A DNA stretch of 64,000 bases, from contig JACGCN010000037.1 in NCBI GenBank assembly GCA_014905825.1, positions 1-64,000 of the forward strand, given 5' to 3'. The translations under genes were made by a program, and so were the position numbers. Positions 1 through 11,315 of the stretch are shown piece by piece. The notes under the pieces are model-generated. The model made no database searches. It saw nothing but the letters and a program-made list of their open reading frames with translations, and had not been told where the DNA came from. Position 1 is the first letter of the stretch, and each line of letters begins with the position of its first letter. Origin of the DNA: Lyophyllum atratum. Taxonomy: Eukaryota > Basidiomycota > Agaricomycetes > Agaricales > Lyophyllaceae.

Positions 1-69
1 AATCTCTAACGTTCCAATAGCAAAGCAATTGAACAGAGGGACCAATGCACTAAATGTGCCATCACCAGA

Positions 70-1306
70 TTACTGGGATGCAGCAAGTCGACCAGCCGCA
101 CAGAACTTTTCAAGTGCATCCCACGCCGATCCAGATGTAACACTCTCCAACGCCATCGCCGTGCCTTGCTTATAGTCTTTCGCCAACCCGGCAACAACGA
201 GAAGAGCAGACGCGTTCATCAGAACGAAATCAAGGACTGGGTCAATTCCTCTGAATGTGCGTCCCCGACGTAAGCAATCGTCTAAACGTCGCTGCATTAT
301 CTTGAGGGCCCCCCTGCCACATCCGACAGCGGATGCACCTCCAAGCCGAAGTCGTCTGGGTGCAGCATCTTCTCGGTGATATTTCCATCCTTCAGTTCCC
401 AAGCCCACGTAGGACCAGCACAGCTGATCTCGTCCAGACGCTCACACCCGCACACGACTAGGGCACGTTCAACACCGCCGTCGCGCAGCGATTGGGCGAA
501 GGTCGCACCAATCTCACGCTCTGCCACGCCGAGCACCATACCCCGTGGTCGCGCGGGATTGATAAGAGGTCCAAGAACATTGAACATCGTGCGAAAAGGA
601 AGGGCTTTGCGATAAGGCGCGATAAACGCGAGAGCGGGGTGATAGTGAGGCGCTAGGATGAAGGTGAAGGCGCGCGAGGGATAGGGGTCGTAGAGCCAGG
701 TGCTGGTGCGGTAAACAAGCAGCCTAGCGCCTCTAAAAGATCTGCTGAACCCGAAGAGGATGTCGATGCACGACTGCCATGCTAAGAGGAGAGATGTTTG
801 GTCAAGATAGGACTAGGACGACAAATATCTTGGAGACTCACCTTGATAACGCGGGCACCTGCGCCTGCAGCGACGATGCTGCCGCAGTGCTGACGTTGAA
901 TAGGTTGTAACCATCTCCTCCGGTACCAACGATATCACGACAAAGTCATTCTCGGCGTCCTGCACATCGGCCTTCAGAGCTTTCTCGCGCAGGACCTCGG
1001 CTGCGGCTGCAAGGACTCTGGTCTCCTTTCAACACGATGTACATGCAACGCAGTTAAGAAAGCCCCTATCTGAGATGGCTGCAAGATGTTCGGGTGAATA
1101 GTGGTTTAGGGCCGATTTAGGTCATCTGCGGTGAAATATTCCGGGTCTGCACAAGCCTCTTCAAAGCGGCTTGAAGGAGTCGGAGGTATAGCCTTCCATG
1201 GTAACGAACGGTGATGAGGTTTAATAGCAGCGAATAGTGCTGCTTTATAAACGCCAGGTAAGCGGAAAGGTTGTTCGACGCTGGAAGGCAGGAAGAATTT
1301 ACACAC
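70..1306 (-). pseudogene. TRP4: Anthranilate phosphoribosyltransferase (TRP4), frameshifted copy
   Basis: Homologue of the tryptophan-pathway enzyme that joins anthranilate to PRPP. Family landmarks are readable in order on the minus strand: EYFTADDL near the N-terminus, GAFLTALH, DIVGTGGDGYN with NVSTAAA (PRPP loop), [31 protein letters not shown], then [37 protein letters not shown] and PVLDFVLMNASALLVVAGLAKDY. A short intron fits about 785-842. The landmarks lie in different frames. I count at least six one-base shifts, for example near 1108, 1070, 1025, 945, 885 and 303, the last in a G run. Amino-acid conservation between shifts is high and I see no clear in-frame nonsense substitution, so either decay is recent or the local sequence carries indel errors. 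The stop is at 70. The start is uncertain; the 1306 ATG opens a frame that reaches the EYF motif. Confidence 0.85.
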
Positions 1307-1320
1307 ACACGTTTTCCACC

Positions 1321-1328
1321 TGACTCAT
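1321..1328. promoter_or_regulatory. Gcn4/CpcA-type site upstream of TRP4
   Basis: The sequence TGACTCAT is an optimal match to the Gcn4/CpcA bZIP core TGACTCA. It lies about 15 bp upstream of the likely TRP4 start. Amino-acid biosynthesis genes are classic targets of this factor. Motif seen directly; function inferred. Confidence 0.5.
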
Positions 1329-2432
1329 ATTAATTTACCCGCCGAGATCATACCGTCCTAAGTACGTGTCGTAAGGGGAGATTAAGACTTCCTTGATCGT
1401 TTCGACTCTAGGCTCAGTCGAGGGAGGGGGTGGGCAGGACATAGGTGGAACGTGTAATTATCAGTTAACAATGATGTTCACTGCCGTCATCTTATGGCGC
1501 CAAGCTCCGAAGGCACGGACATCATCCCACCCCTGGACGCCTCTTCATCCATACGTCCATGAGTGACAGAATGATTCTGTCAACCGCTGTTTTCCTTTGC
1601 CTGTATCTCGTTGACCACGTTATCTGAACCGGACTGCCTGGCCCCGGTCGCATAAAACTTCAAGATCTCGACTTTGACAACTACATGGAATTCTGATATT
1701 AAAACCCTTGCTAAGCAGGCGTCGTCTGCCGTCTACTAACCCTCTGGAGGATGGCCATATCAGATGTTGCCCATCACGACCCGCCAGCCTCATCGAACTT
1801 CGGGCAACTTCGCTAGGTGATTGCAGCTGCTCTAATACGTTTTTATCCTCTTTTTTCTGCTCAAGCCGTAATCGCAAATATCCATGCCGGTCTTATCCCC
1901 GAGTCCCTTCCCAGCGCTGAGCAGTGATGTTCTGTCCCGTTTGCACTGAATATGCGACTCCTGGGCCAAAAACACTACGGTTCTCAGATGAACAGTAAGT
2001 AATCATCTATACTCCACCTATTTGTGCTCGTGACTACCTTTCAAATTCCAGGGGTCTGGATGTTATGTACATCACGTTGATTCCGCCTAGATCGGCGGCC
2101 GCCACAATCTAGGAATCCGGTGATATCCTCTCCGGTGCATGTCGATGTTCGTTTCTTCTTTTCTTGTTCTGGTTTAAGAACCTAAAACCTACTGGACACG
2201 ATGTATCTCACCTCTCGCAACACTTCCCACTACACCGCATGTACGCCCGCCCATGACTGTACCTTCGTGTAACGACTCACCGGGTTTTTTTTATACCGCA
2301 GGAGATCTGAATCATCTCGCAGAAGGCAAGCAACAGCCAGGAAGAACCGTGCTACTCCTCATGTCGCATCATGGAAAGCTGTCAGGCCGCAGATAGCCGC
2401 CCCCGCCAGTCCTCTCGGCCGAATAAGCAGAA
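1329..2432. other. Intergenic, no clear gene
   Basis: About 1.1 kb with no convincing coding region. A short open stretch from 1926 begins MFCPVCTEYATPGPK and ends at a possible donor near 1996, with a CCAG acceptor near 2051, but the downstream frame closes quickly. I see no RNA gene or repeat. Confidence 0.5.
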
Positions 2433-3569
2433 ATGGCCCTGTATTTCCCCCCGAGCTCTATGGGGAATATCATTGCATGGGTCACAAACACGCAGGACCT
2501 ATGTAACCTCTCCCTGACTTCCCGAATCTGCTACGCAGAGGCACAGCGCGTCCTGTACCGCATCATTGATCTCGCCCAAAATACGCATGCTCCCGTGTTA
2601 TGGGCTTCTACCATACTCCAGTATCCACATAAAGCAGCAGCAGTCCACGCTCTGACATTAAGATTCGATATGTCGTTCCTAATCGTCCCCGGATATGCTG
2701 CTTTCCTCGCTGAAAATAATCTCACAAGCCCTCAGAACTCTCCGAAAGCTCAAAAAGCTCGTCCTAATAGGCCATCCTCTAGCGATGATGCATCCCATCC
2801 ATACATGGATCCTTGACGGATGCACCGCCGACCTCGAGATATTTCACAATTCGGTCTTCCCACCTTCGGCCGTTATCCCATTCCTCTCACGGCAGCGCAA
2901 CCTTCGCCAATGGAAACAGATGGGTGTTTTCCCTAGCGGTGTCGTCGCGGACACCGTCCTGCCTCATTTAGCGACGCTCGACATTCATGCATCAGCTCTC
3001 ACATGTTTCAGAACACCGAGGCCTTTGGTCGTGTACGCCTCAAAATTGATGAGTGGAGCGGACAGACCGGGGATCGTGAAGCTATTGAGGCCCTGTCGCT
3101 TTTTGGACCGACTTTGTCCACGCTCATCATCGAGTATTCTTCAGAAATACCAACTCACCTGACGCTGGTCGAGGCCCTTGACCTGCTCGCTGAAGGGACA
3201 CCAGAGTTGAAAGTTCTTGTTTACACAACGGCATCAGCTTCTAGCACACAAGTAGGTTGGCAATCGCACATGGGCCTCTTCCTTGTTTAACATGTATCTC
3301 AGGGCGCCTTTTGGAGGGACTGTACGGAACAGTTATCGAAGTTTTCAAAGTTGGAGGTGCTGGTGCTACAGCTTCAGCGTCAGTTGCCCGTACCCAAAGA
3401 ACGTATATCGATGTGTAAACATGCTTTCGAACAATGCCCGTCTCTTCGTTGCGTCGGCTTGCGGCACGGCGGTTTATATTCTTATACCAGGCGGTTGGGT
3501 AGTAGTCCGGTGGCTGAGGAGGCTGAGGAGAAGCTCGGTGCCTTGATTTCCGAAATCGCTGGAGAGTGA
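2433..3569 (+). pseudogene. F-box/LRR-like protein, frameshifted
   Basis: Resembles the large family of Agaricomycete F-box-like proteins, which start with a degenerate F-box and continue with leucine-rich stretches. The N-terminus reads IIAWVTNTQDLCNLSLTSR and then AQRVLYRIIDL, typical of the F-box helices. Further on are LRTLRKLKKLVLIGHPLAMMHP, VIPFLSRQRNLRQWKQ and GRVRLKIDEWSG. The frame changes near 2700 and again near 3026 with no plausible intron at either point. A good intron (GTAGGT to CTCAG, about 3251-3301) joins the last exon, which ends EISEIAGE-like before a stop at 3569. Near the start, the C run and G run look one base short and one base long relative to the family pattern LPPELYG, as if two indels cancel. 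Either a decayed member of an expanded family or a locally error-prone sequence. Confidence 0.6.
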
Positions 3570-3725
3570 TTTAATTTTCGAAATATCCAACTACATGTAG
3601 ACCCCAAAACACCCGCTCTTTCCACGTCACATAACATACATATATTGAAAACCAAGGGGAGAAATCACTCGAAGAACAATACCATCCCAATCCTCATCGC
3701 TATGAATTCCAGCGTGATCAGTTCA

Positions 3726-6609
3726 TTAAGGCAATGCGAGGAAGAGGGGCATCAATTTCGTCAAATTCGGGGTCCCAACACCTGTGTATCGTTCCAGTCA
3801 GTACAATATGAGCATCCAGGACGTCAACAAACTCACCCGTAACAGGATCCCATCCCGCAGTTCTGTTGAGGACAGAAGATCAGGGAGATGTCCACTATCA
3901 AACCAATACACTTACGCTGTGAAGCCAGGAGTCCCTTATGAACAGAACTAAGTAAGACCGACGTACGGATAGCAGAAAATTACAAAAACATACCACATCC
4001 CTGGTTACCTCCAGAAGTAATATCGTTGAAGGCATCTTTGAAACTGGTGGAGTAGATCTATTGACGATTAGGCGGTTGTCTCAGATGAGAGAGTGGCCAC
4101 TTACCGCCGGGTTGATGAAGCCCACTGGCCCCTTGCCTTGAGCAATTCGGGCATCGTTCACCAAGGTGATTAGGGAGCCAACCACAGGTGACGAAGCAGA
4201 TGTTCCGAACACTAGGCCAAACTCTCCGTTTATACCTAACAAAAGATCAGAGGGACTTCAAGAGTGTGTCTGCGGATTCGACATGCCAATGACATAATTT
4301 GCACTAGTTGATATCGTGGCTATGAATTGACAGCACAGTAGCAAAGCTGAAGCTGAGGACGTACCCGTTTGCAGATAGATCTGGGAAACCTCGCACCTGT
4401 GGAAGACCTTAAATAACGATCGGGTTGCATAGGTAGGGTACTGCTTGTGACTAACCGTCCCGCTGTTATTGAATTGGCCATTTGTGTAAGGTGGAGGAGT
4501 GGTTCTTAAAAGTTTGTCACTGCGTCGGCTTGGTATGAGGGCATTCTGCACATGACATATGTTGATCTGTTCCAGTCAAGAAAGCGGGGATAGAACTCAC
4601 GGGAAGATGTTCGAGAAACCACCTCCAGAGAAGATCACCTGTTCACACGCGCCTTCGGGATCGTCAACGGTAGAACCTGGGTTGACCTGAGTCGCGCCAA
4701 CGGCAGTTACAAAGGGACATGTGACCTATGAAGGTGGTAAGTAAGACCGCTATGGTACGAGGGCGGTGCGTACAGGGAAATCGGGATTAAAGACAGTGCC
4801 CCTTCTTTTGACCGGTTGATCTAAACGTACGTCAGTATCCAGGATCTACAGTTGCAGAGGATGCAACTCACGCCGGGCATTTAAGCATACGCCACCGTTC
4901 CCAGCGACGCCATTGTCGCCGCTGCTGTAAAATACGGATGTCCCCATCAAGCCAAGCTACATATTGAGCCTTAGAGTGACTGACATGCATACACCAGAAA
5001 ATATCTTACCTTTGCGTATTCTTGACATTGCCTGTTCGCAAAGGTGGGAGTGACAGTGGACTCGTCCTGGCCATAAGAGATAGAAACTACGTTGGGGGGT
5101 GCAATGATTCCACAGGACTCGGGTCCTACAAATCTAGTTGAGGCAAATAGTGCAGAATGGTGAGGAAAGTTTGAACCTTTGAAGCCGCCAGGCAGCGGAT
5201 CAGGGTAGATTCCATCCTGATAAGTCACGTAATTAAGTAAAAAAAGTTCGTCAACCCACAGATTGACACCCACTTGTGTTGGATCATCGCCGCCTTCAAA
5301 TGTACAGAAAGACCCATCGACAGCATCGATCCAGTTATCAAACCCAGCGCCTGTATATAAGCTGGAATCAACACAATGTCGTGGAATTCGTTTGAAATGA
5401 ACCTTCAACAATGTCACCAGTCTGAAGAAGGGTGATTGGTTGTGGATTGGTTAAGCCCATAGCGTATTCAAGATCCAGATCACTTTCTCCATTGAAATTG
5501 AAACTTTGGTCTGTTGTTTGAACGACGGCTGAAACGACGAAGCGTGAACATTAGCTGGCGTTGAAAAAGGATTAATTGAACGGGCCACCTCCGTCAATGA
5601 GTACAATATTCGGCCTGACGCCGACGAGACTAGGCGAGAAATTCCTACAGCGGTACCTTTAGTATAACACACAATCAAAAGATGATGGGGTCGTACCCAA
5701 AGAATAGATCCAGATCGCCTTCCAAGAAGGACTGAGGCGTAAACTCGACTAGAACCGCGCGCAGCATGGATAACTGAGCCATATGGAAGCTAGAAAGTAT
5801 GACAGACCAATTCCAAAACTATTCTTCTCCGTAGCAATAGGCTGATAATCGACAGAATATAAGGCGCGGAGACAGTCTAGAGTAATCATCTGATCGCAGG
5901 TCGCCAAGGAAGGTGTGATAGCGACTTTGGCGAATGACTTCCTCTTGGGACCCCTGCTCGCAGACGGTGCGCCGAGATTGCTTGCACGTTTGCTCAACTG
6001 AGGGGCAGGGCGATGATTGAAATGAACTGTTGGTCTGATGAGTTCGATATGCGGGCCGAACATGGGCTGGGACAGAATACGATTCACAACCTGGAATTGC
6101 AAGGTGAACGACGACGTAATGTGAAGTACTTGAATCGCCATACCGATCTGCTCGTCGCCAGATTCCACATGACTGTATACGTGATACTCCGCATTGAGAA
6201 GATTCTCCGCCTCTGCGACTGTGACATTAAGTTCAATCCAGCCTTTGCTGGCAGAGAGACGGAGACGTTCCCGAGGAATGCCGGCGTCAGCAAGCCAATC
6301 AGTCACAGCACCGATTGTATCGTGGCTAGGTGCGAAAGTGTCCACAACCTTGGCAGGAGACCAGTGTTGCCCGTAAGTGGGGGATTCAGGATGGGACACT
6401 GCAAGGAGCATCTCTTCGACCCGATGGAGGTTCTGCTGCGTGAGCCCGAAGCGCATAGGCAAAACCTTATGCCCCTCGAGACGACGAGACTTCGACCAGT
6501 CTATGGGCTCGGCGGCTCTCTTCTCGTGTACCACATGGTGACTGGCACGAGGGGAAGGAACTGCTAGACAGATCCTAGCGAGGGCGATGAGGACGAGTGC
6601 TAAACGCAT
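3726..6609 (-). CDS. Secreted tripeptidyl-peptidase / sedolisin (peptidase S53)
   Basis: Acid serine-carboxyl protease of the sedolisin/TPP1 family, probably secreted to degrade protein outside the cell. The start at 6609 gives a signal peptide (MRLALVLIALARICLA). A pro-kumamolisin activation domain follows, including LTQQNLHRVEEMLLAVSHP, SPTYGQHWSP and VVDTFAPSHDT over roughly residues 50-170. The catalytic part is spread over many short exons. The Glu-Asp pair sits in FNGESDLDLEYAMGL (E and the last D of ESDLD). The oxyanion Asp is in SSGDNGVAGNGG. The nucleophile Ser is in FGTSASSPVVGSL. The calcium-site region reads GWDPVTGVGTPNL, and the protein ends shortly after it. All key residues are present and frames join through GT-AG introns. 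The likely promoter has a CCAAT box near 6680 and TATAAG near 6660. Exact intron borders were not all checked. Confidence 0.9.
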
Positions 6610-7261
6610 CGAAAAGGAGATGCTGACCTGTCAGCTGTAGGGAGTTCGCCATAGTCTTATAGGGACTGAAGCCAATGAATATAGATTCCACCGCATGGTA
6701 CATGGAAGACAAGGGCTTGAATTTCGCAGAATGAAGACCCTTGCGCATGGAATTTGGTCAGGAAAACGCGTCAGTCGGGCAAGCACGCGAGCAATAATCT
6801 TATCGCTCCAACAGCCTGACGACCTTGAGAGATAATTTACCCATTTCGAGTGAACGCTCGAGGAGCGGTTTGATTGAAGATAGCTCAGACCACTTGAGAG
6901 AAATGAGTAAATTTAGATCAATTCACAAGGCCAAAAATAGGCGTCCTTCCGGCGTACAGTTCACAGCAAGCATAGTCGGTGAAAGATATCACTAGAGACA
7001 CAGGTCAGCAAAACACTGCGACTTACGTTTGACCCAAGCATCATCAAAACTTTGGAGGAACATTCGACGAGGACAGCAGTGCCACTCCAGAATCTAAACG
7101 TCAGGGGGTGTTACATTCCTTGCTCTGAAGAACTACATGGGAGGACATGACCGAATGGGTGAAAAATGTCCCAGTTCGGGTGCGGTACATGCAAGTGCGA
7201 AAGCAGGCACACTGGACAGTGACAGACTCTGGAACCGGTAAAGCAAAGCCCGGCCGTCGAG

Positions 7262-7563
7262 TTGTATCATGAAGAGGATCATATGTATGTCTGGTGGCTT
7301 CGCAAAATCCTTGGCTATGGTATTGCCGATGTTTTCGGGAGACAATTCGGACCTGGTCATGGAGAATGTGGTCACTGCCGCTGGTTCGAGTTCAAGAGGA
7401 AGTTCTCGCTGCGGTCGCACGCATGTTCGCCGCAAACAACACCAAATTGTCAACTTGGTCTGCCAGACATGGCAACTCGTACCTCCTTTCTGTACCAAAT
7501 TGGCTCTCTTCGCTTCTTCAAGAGGATCAACTCAGGCTTATTAGGACAACTGAGGGTAACTGA
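7262..7563 (+). pseudogene. Unidentified coding remnant in shifting frames
   Basis: Three overlapping open frames each carry a protein-like part. The first reads YHEEDHMYVWWLRKILGYG. Later, in another frame, comes RVQEEVLAAVARMFAANNTK followed by WSARHGNSYLLSVPNWLSSLL, ending at a stop at 7563. The composition is that of a globular protein, but the parts lie in different frames with no clear intron between them. I do not recognise the family. A broken gene is the best guess; chance open reading is possible. Confidence 0.25.
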
Positions 7564-8148
7564 GGTGTTAGAACATTGGGTGACTTCCCGTAAGGATCTG
7601 GAAACGATTTAGAATGTAGAAATCGTAGAAATGCCCATCAGCCGGGATGCCGGGGCCCAAATAGGTCGAATATGATGGCGAAAGTCGAAAGTTGGGCTCT
7701 CCAGACTTCATCGTCGTCAAGGAGCTAATTTTAGTCATTTGAATCTACAGAGGCATCCCGACCCCTCTGCAGCCTCAAAAACATCCTCCAGAACTCGCTT
7801 ATCATCGCTTACCTTCGTTTATCACTCGAATATTGACCGTTTCCCCGATCCCCCGTATGGCGGATCTTAAATTTCAGTCCAAATGGTCGAGCCACAGCTT
7901 TCTAGATCTGAAGTTTTGTGTCTTATGGTTTGACGACCCATCCTCCAGATTTTTTCGACGACCCTTCGTTACGAGTTTAGAATTCCTAGATCACTCTAGA
8001 TCCTTACGGGAAGTCACCCATTGACAGTTCCACTACGTTATGCAGATAAGCGGCTGCTCTAACACATGCTTAGACCTCCTCGACTTCTCAATGGGTAGCC
8101 TAAGCCGTGCCTCCATTCTGTAAGTTTGGAGAGGGATAGCCGGCTCGA

Positions 8149-8850
8149 ATGCGTGTTTTGGACCGTTGCTGGCGACATAGACGTGCCACCTGCAATCGGT
8201 GGGAGCTGGCGCCAGCAACCTGTCGATGTCCTACCCGCTCTCTTACCGAGTCTTCCCTCTCAGCCATCTCGCATATCTTGCTCTTGGTGATCTCTGGTGC
8301 CGCCCTTGCAACTCATGATCTTCTTGTCAGGGAGGCTCTTCGGAAAATACATCCCTTTACCTCCCGAGCCACCCCTGGATCTTCCCGTTGGATACTTCGA
8401 ATGATCCATCAAGCGGGTCAAGGATTCTTCTTTTACGAGGTAAGTTATATGTGTCTCTTTGTATCAAGCTACAGGCCATTGACGAGGCCCTAATGACATC
8501 TCGTATCAGGCGACGTTATGCACTTTTTCCTAGAAAGTGTCTTGATATACTCGATAGCGTTCAAACTGTCCTCAATTTGCTTGAAGCCACAACGATAATG
8601 ATAGATCCAAAGTGCTGATTTTTGACTTGTGATAGACTCCGCTAGTCGGGGCTGCACGAATACCCAAGTCTTTTTGCTAGGCAGTATCGGCTTGGGAGGT
8701 ACACTGTTCATCTTCGTGAATGGCAAAGAATCTCCTCTACAGCGAAGCATGCTCCGACAATACTTTAGAGAGGAAAAGAAGTACGGTCATCGCCCCATTC
8801 TAGATGCGACAGTGCCATATCCTGGTGCAGAACCTCCTCACCAATCCTGA
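8149..8850 (+). pseudogene. Possible membrane-protein or P450-like remnant
   Basis: The stretch around 8345-8400 in one frame reads YIPLPPEPPLDLPVGYFE, which recalls the proline-rich hinge after the N-terminal anchor of microsomal P450s, and the preceding residues are hydrophobic. No P450 body follows. Other frames contain CLDILDSVQTVLNLLEATTI and LLGSIGLGGTLFIFVNGKE, which look like membrane helices. Possible introns exist (GTAAGT at about 8442). I cannot assemble one continuous protein. Weak call. Confidence 0.2.
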
Positions 8851-9227
8851 AGACCAGCAAAAGACCATATATTGTGGACCTCCAGATCCTCGACCGCCAT
8901 CGTCCTCGAGGTCGGCTATAGCCATTAAATTCTCCTGCACGATGATCCATATATGAAATTGTCAGAACATGTTTGCCTTGCATGAACAGAATAAGCCCCC
9001 TCTGGGTGGAATCTCCTTAAATCTTCTCCCAGTACGTTCGCCTCCAATACTGAAGGGTATCAGAGAAGAGGCGAAAGATGTCGTTCCCGACCTCACTCCA
9101 GCCGACGCTAGAATAACAAGGATTTCTTCGTTCTTACGTCTTAGATGATACGTCTCACTGAAAACCTCCCCATAGCCATCCAGCTGCTTTATCATACCAC
9201 CTTGAACCGCGGAATAAGAGGGCCTTT

Positions 9228-9259
9228 ATATTAAGCAACCCGCATATTAAGCAACCCGC
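9228..9259. repeat. Perfect 16-bp tandem duplication
   Basis: The unit ATATTAAGCAACCCGC occurs twice head to tail with no mismatch. It lies about 285 bp downstream of HIS1. It is most simply a recent slippage duplication. Confidence 0.8.
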
Positions 9260-9543
9260 CGAAAGCGAGTCAATTATGTGACTTTATGTCTCGATATAGT
9301 GAAGGTTATCATGGAAGTACCACCGCAGGCCACTGCAAGGCTCACTAAAGTAGTGATAGTGTAATGCTGAATTCGCAAAATTTTGACCGCGAGAGAAGAG
9401 CGCTGGTGAGCTAAAAGCCCGTCAGCGTGAGATCGCGAATCAGGGACGGCATGCGACATGTAGATAGAAAATGAGACCTGACCATGATGGTAAGAATATG
9501 AATTTTGTTCCGCGAACCGCTATACTACCAGAGTAGATCTATG

Positions 9544-10763
9544 TTAAACTCTACAATTGTTTAGATTGAAAATCAAGACATCTTCCGCCCCAGCTTTGAC
9601 AAGTTCATCCATGATCGTAGCGCTCTTACTCTTCTCGACCATGATGCTGATCGCCACCCAATTCTCCTCTTCAAGAGGACTTATGGTAGGAGCTCTGCGT
9701 CCTGGGGTGATAAGAGTCGCAGCTGCCAGCTTATCTCGGGATATGTTATATTGGCAGACAACATATTTGCTAGCCGCGATGACGCCTGCGATCCGCCTTG
9801 TGATAAGATCGATGAGAGGCACAACGTCGGGACGTTTCGGGGTATTTGACTTGATGAGGACAGCCTCAGTTTCAAGGACGGTGGCAATAGCATGGAGACC
9901 AGCGGCCCGCATTGTCTCTCCAGATTCTGTTCAAGCGGGTTTGATAAGCATCGTCAAATTGCGCTGTAAGTATTTTGCTCACCAACGAGATCAACTATGT
10001 TTCGACGAGTCAGTCATGGGAGAAAATGATATTCCACAACCACTCACCTATCCCATCCGCAAGACCTAGGGCACAGGCAGCTTCTACACTGCCTCCTACA
10101 TATTCTATCTTGGTCGCTTTGTCGCCAGAGAGTTGTAAACGGGCATCCATTTCACTGAAGTACTCTTTTGACAGGTTGCTAAAGCTTGAGACAACACGTT
10201 TCCCAGCCAGATCCTCCGCTGTCTTGATAGAGCCGGCCTCGGGAACTTGTACTTGAAGGGAGCACTTCCCAAACCCAAGCCGTAGAACTTCTGTTACGAG
10301 GCCCTGCATCTGCGATTCTAGAATGACGTCGTGTCCAGTGATACCTAGATCAACATCGCCTTTGCCCACGAATGATGGGATGTCAGACGCAGGAAGGAAG
10401 ACACTGATTTGCTTGTTAGATCACGCCGGATATCAACGGGTAGGGTGCGCACAGAGCGATGGGGTGGTTCAAAACAACACAGACATCCAGTCTATTGCTC
10501 CTCCGGAATTGTATATCGGCTCCTGTGAACGGATGAGCCTCCACTACTGAAGATAGATTATTGACTGAAGCTCACCTGCCAGCAGTGAGATACATTTATC
10601 GTATAGCCGGCCTGTGTGTATCGTTTCAATGGACGATCTTGGCATAGATGCGCAAGGCTACCTTTCTTTGGAATGGCAAACAGGAGGCGACCGTCTAGAG
10701 TTTCTGTGTCTAGAAGAGGCGTAAGCAGTGCAAAATATAGGTTAAGAAACTATACATACTCAT
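9544..10763 (-). CDS. HIS1: ATP phosphoribosyltransferase, first step of histidine synthesis
   Basis: Condenses ATP with PRPP, committing carbon to histidine in the cytosol. The start is the ATG at 10763, giving MNTETLDGRLLFAIPKKG after a first intron (A|GTATGT to CTTCTAG). Later exons read GRLYDKCISLLAGADIQF, then VFLPASDIPSFVGKGDVDLGITG (the HisG core), GFGKCSLQVQVPEAG, EYVGGSVEAACALGLADGIG and DLVESGETMRAAGLHAI. The C-terminal regulatory HisG_C domain is present (MVEKSKSATIMDELVKAGAEDVLIFNLNNCRV), so this is the long form that histidine inhibits. Five introns keep the frame and nothing is broken. Divergent from the gene at 11316, with a Gcn4-type site 64 bp upstream. Confidence 0.93.
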
Positions 10764-11315
10764 TCTCGCAACACTAGATCAGCGTGGAGAGGAAGAAGGG
10801 GCCAACCACCAAAGATGTTATCTATATGACTCTTCCCAAAAAAATGCCGAGATCTGCTGAAAGCAACAGTGGTGGCTGTACATGTCGGCCGATCAATTAT
10901 CGGCTAAATTTATTCCTCCCTTGAAGTTGAAGTTGAATGAACGTTTGAACCACAACAGACCACAACTGCTTTCCACTTAGCCAGAGCGCTCTTATTCAGG
11001 ATGTTTTAGCGCCCAACGTAGCGTCTCCTCACTCCATGGGAACTGAGGCCCGTGGAGCGGCTTATGGACTTTCAAACTGGCAGATATTGGCGCCCAAAGT
11101 CGACTGCTGACTACCTGTGCTGGATTAACTTGTGTTCAGACCCTGGAGCAGGCTGCTGATCTGCCGTATGGGGAAAATTCCTCCCATGCACGTTGCGCGG
11201 CGAGGCTTCCTTAACATCATTGACACCAACAGCATCACATCCTCGCCACACAGAAGAGGTATTTTGACGCTCGCTGAGTATTTAATCTCAGAGGACACCA
11301 CCAGCATTTCTCGCC
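10764..11315. promoter_or_regulatory. Shared promoter region of HIS1 and the divergent gene
   Basis: A 552-bp region between two divergent start codons, so it must hold both promoters. Besides the TGACTC site, the 8-mer GCGCCCAA occurs twice, near 11010 and 11090. No other gene is visible. Confidence 0.5.
10827..10832. promoter_or_regulatory. Gcn4/CpcA-type TGACTC site upstream of HIS1
   Basis: TGACTC occurs here within ATGACTCTT, the form known from yeast HIS gene promoters. It lies 64 bp upstream of the HIS1 start codon. General amino-acid control of HIS1 is expected. Seen directly; regulation inferred. Confidence 0.55.

Larger units (their letters stand above)
6610..9543. other. Long intergenic region with gene scraps
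   Basis: About 2.9 kb without an intact gene. The first 100 bases upstream of the protease hold its likely promoter. Two protein-like scraps are listed separately at 7262-7563 and 8149-8850, and a short tandem repeat at 9228. The rest shows nothing I can support. Confidence 0.5.
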
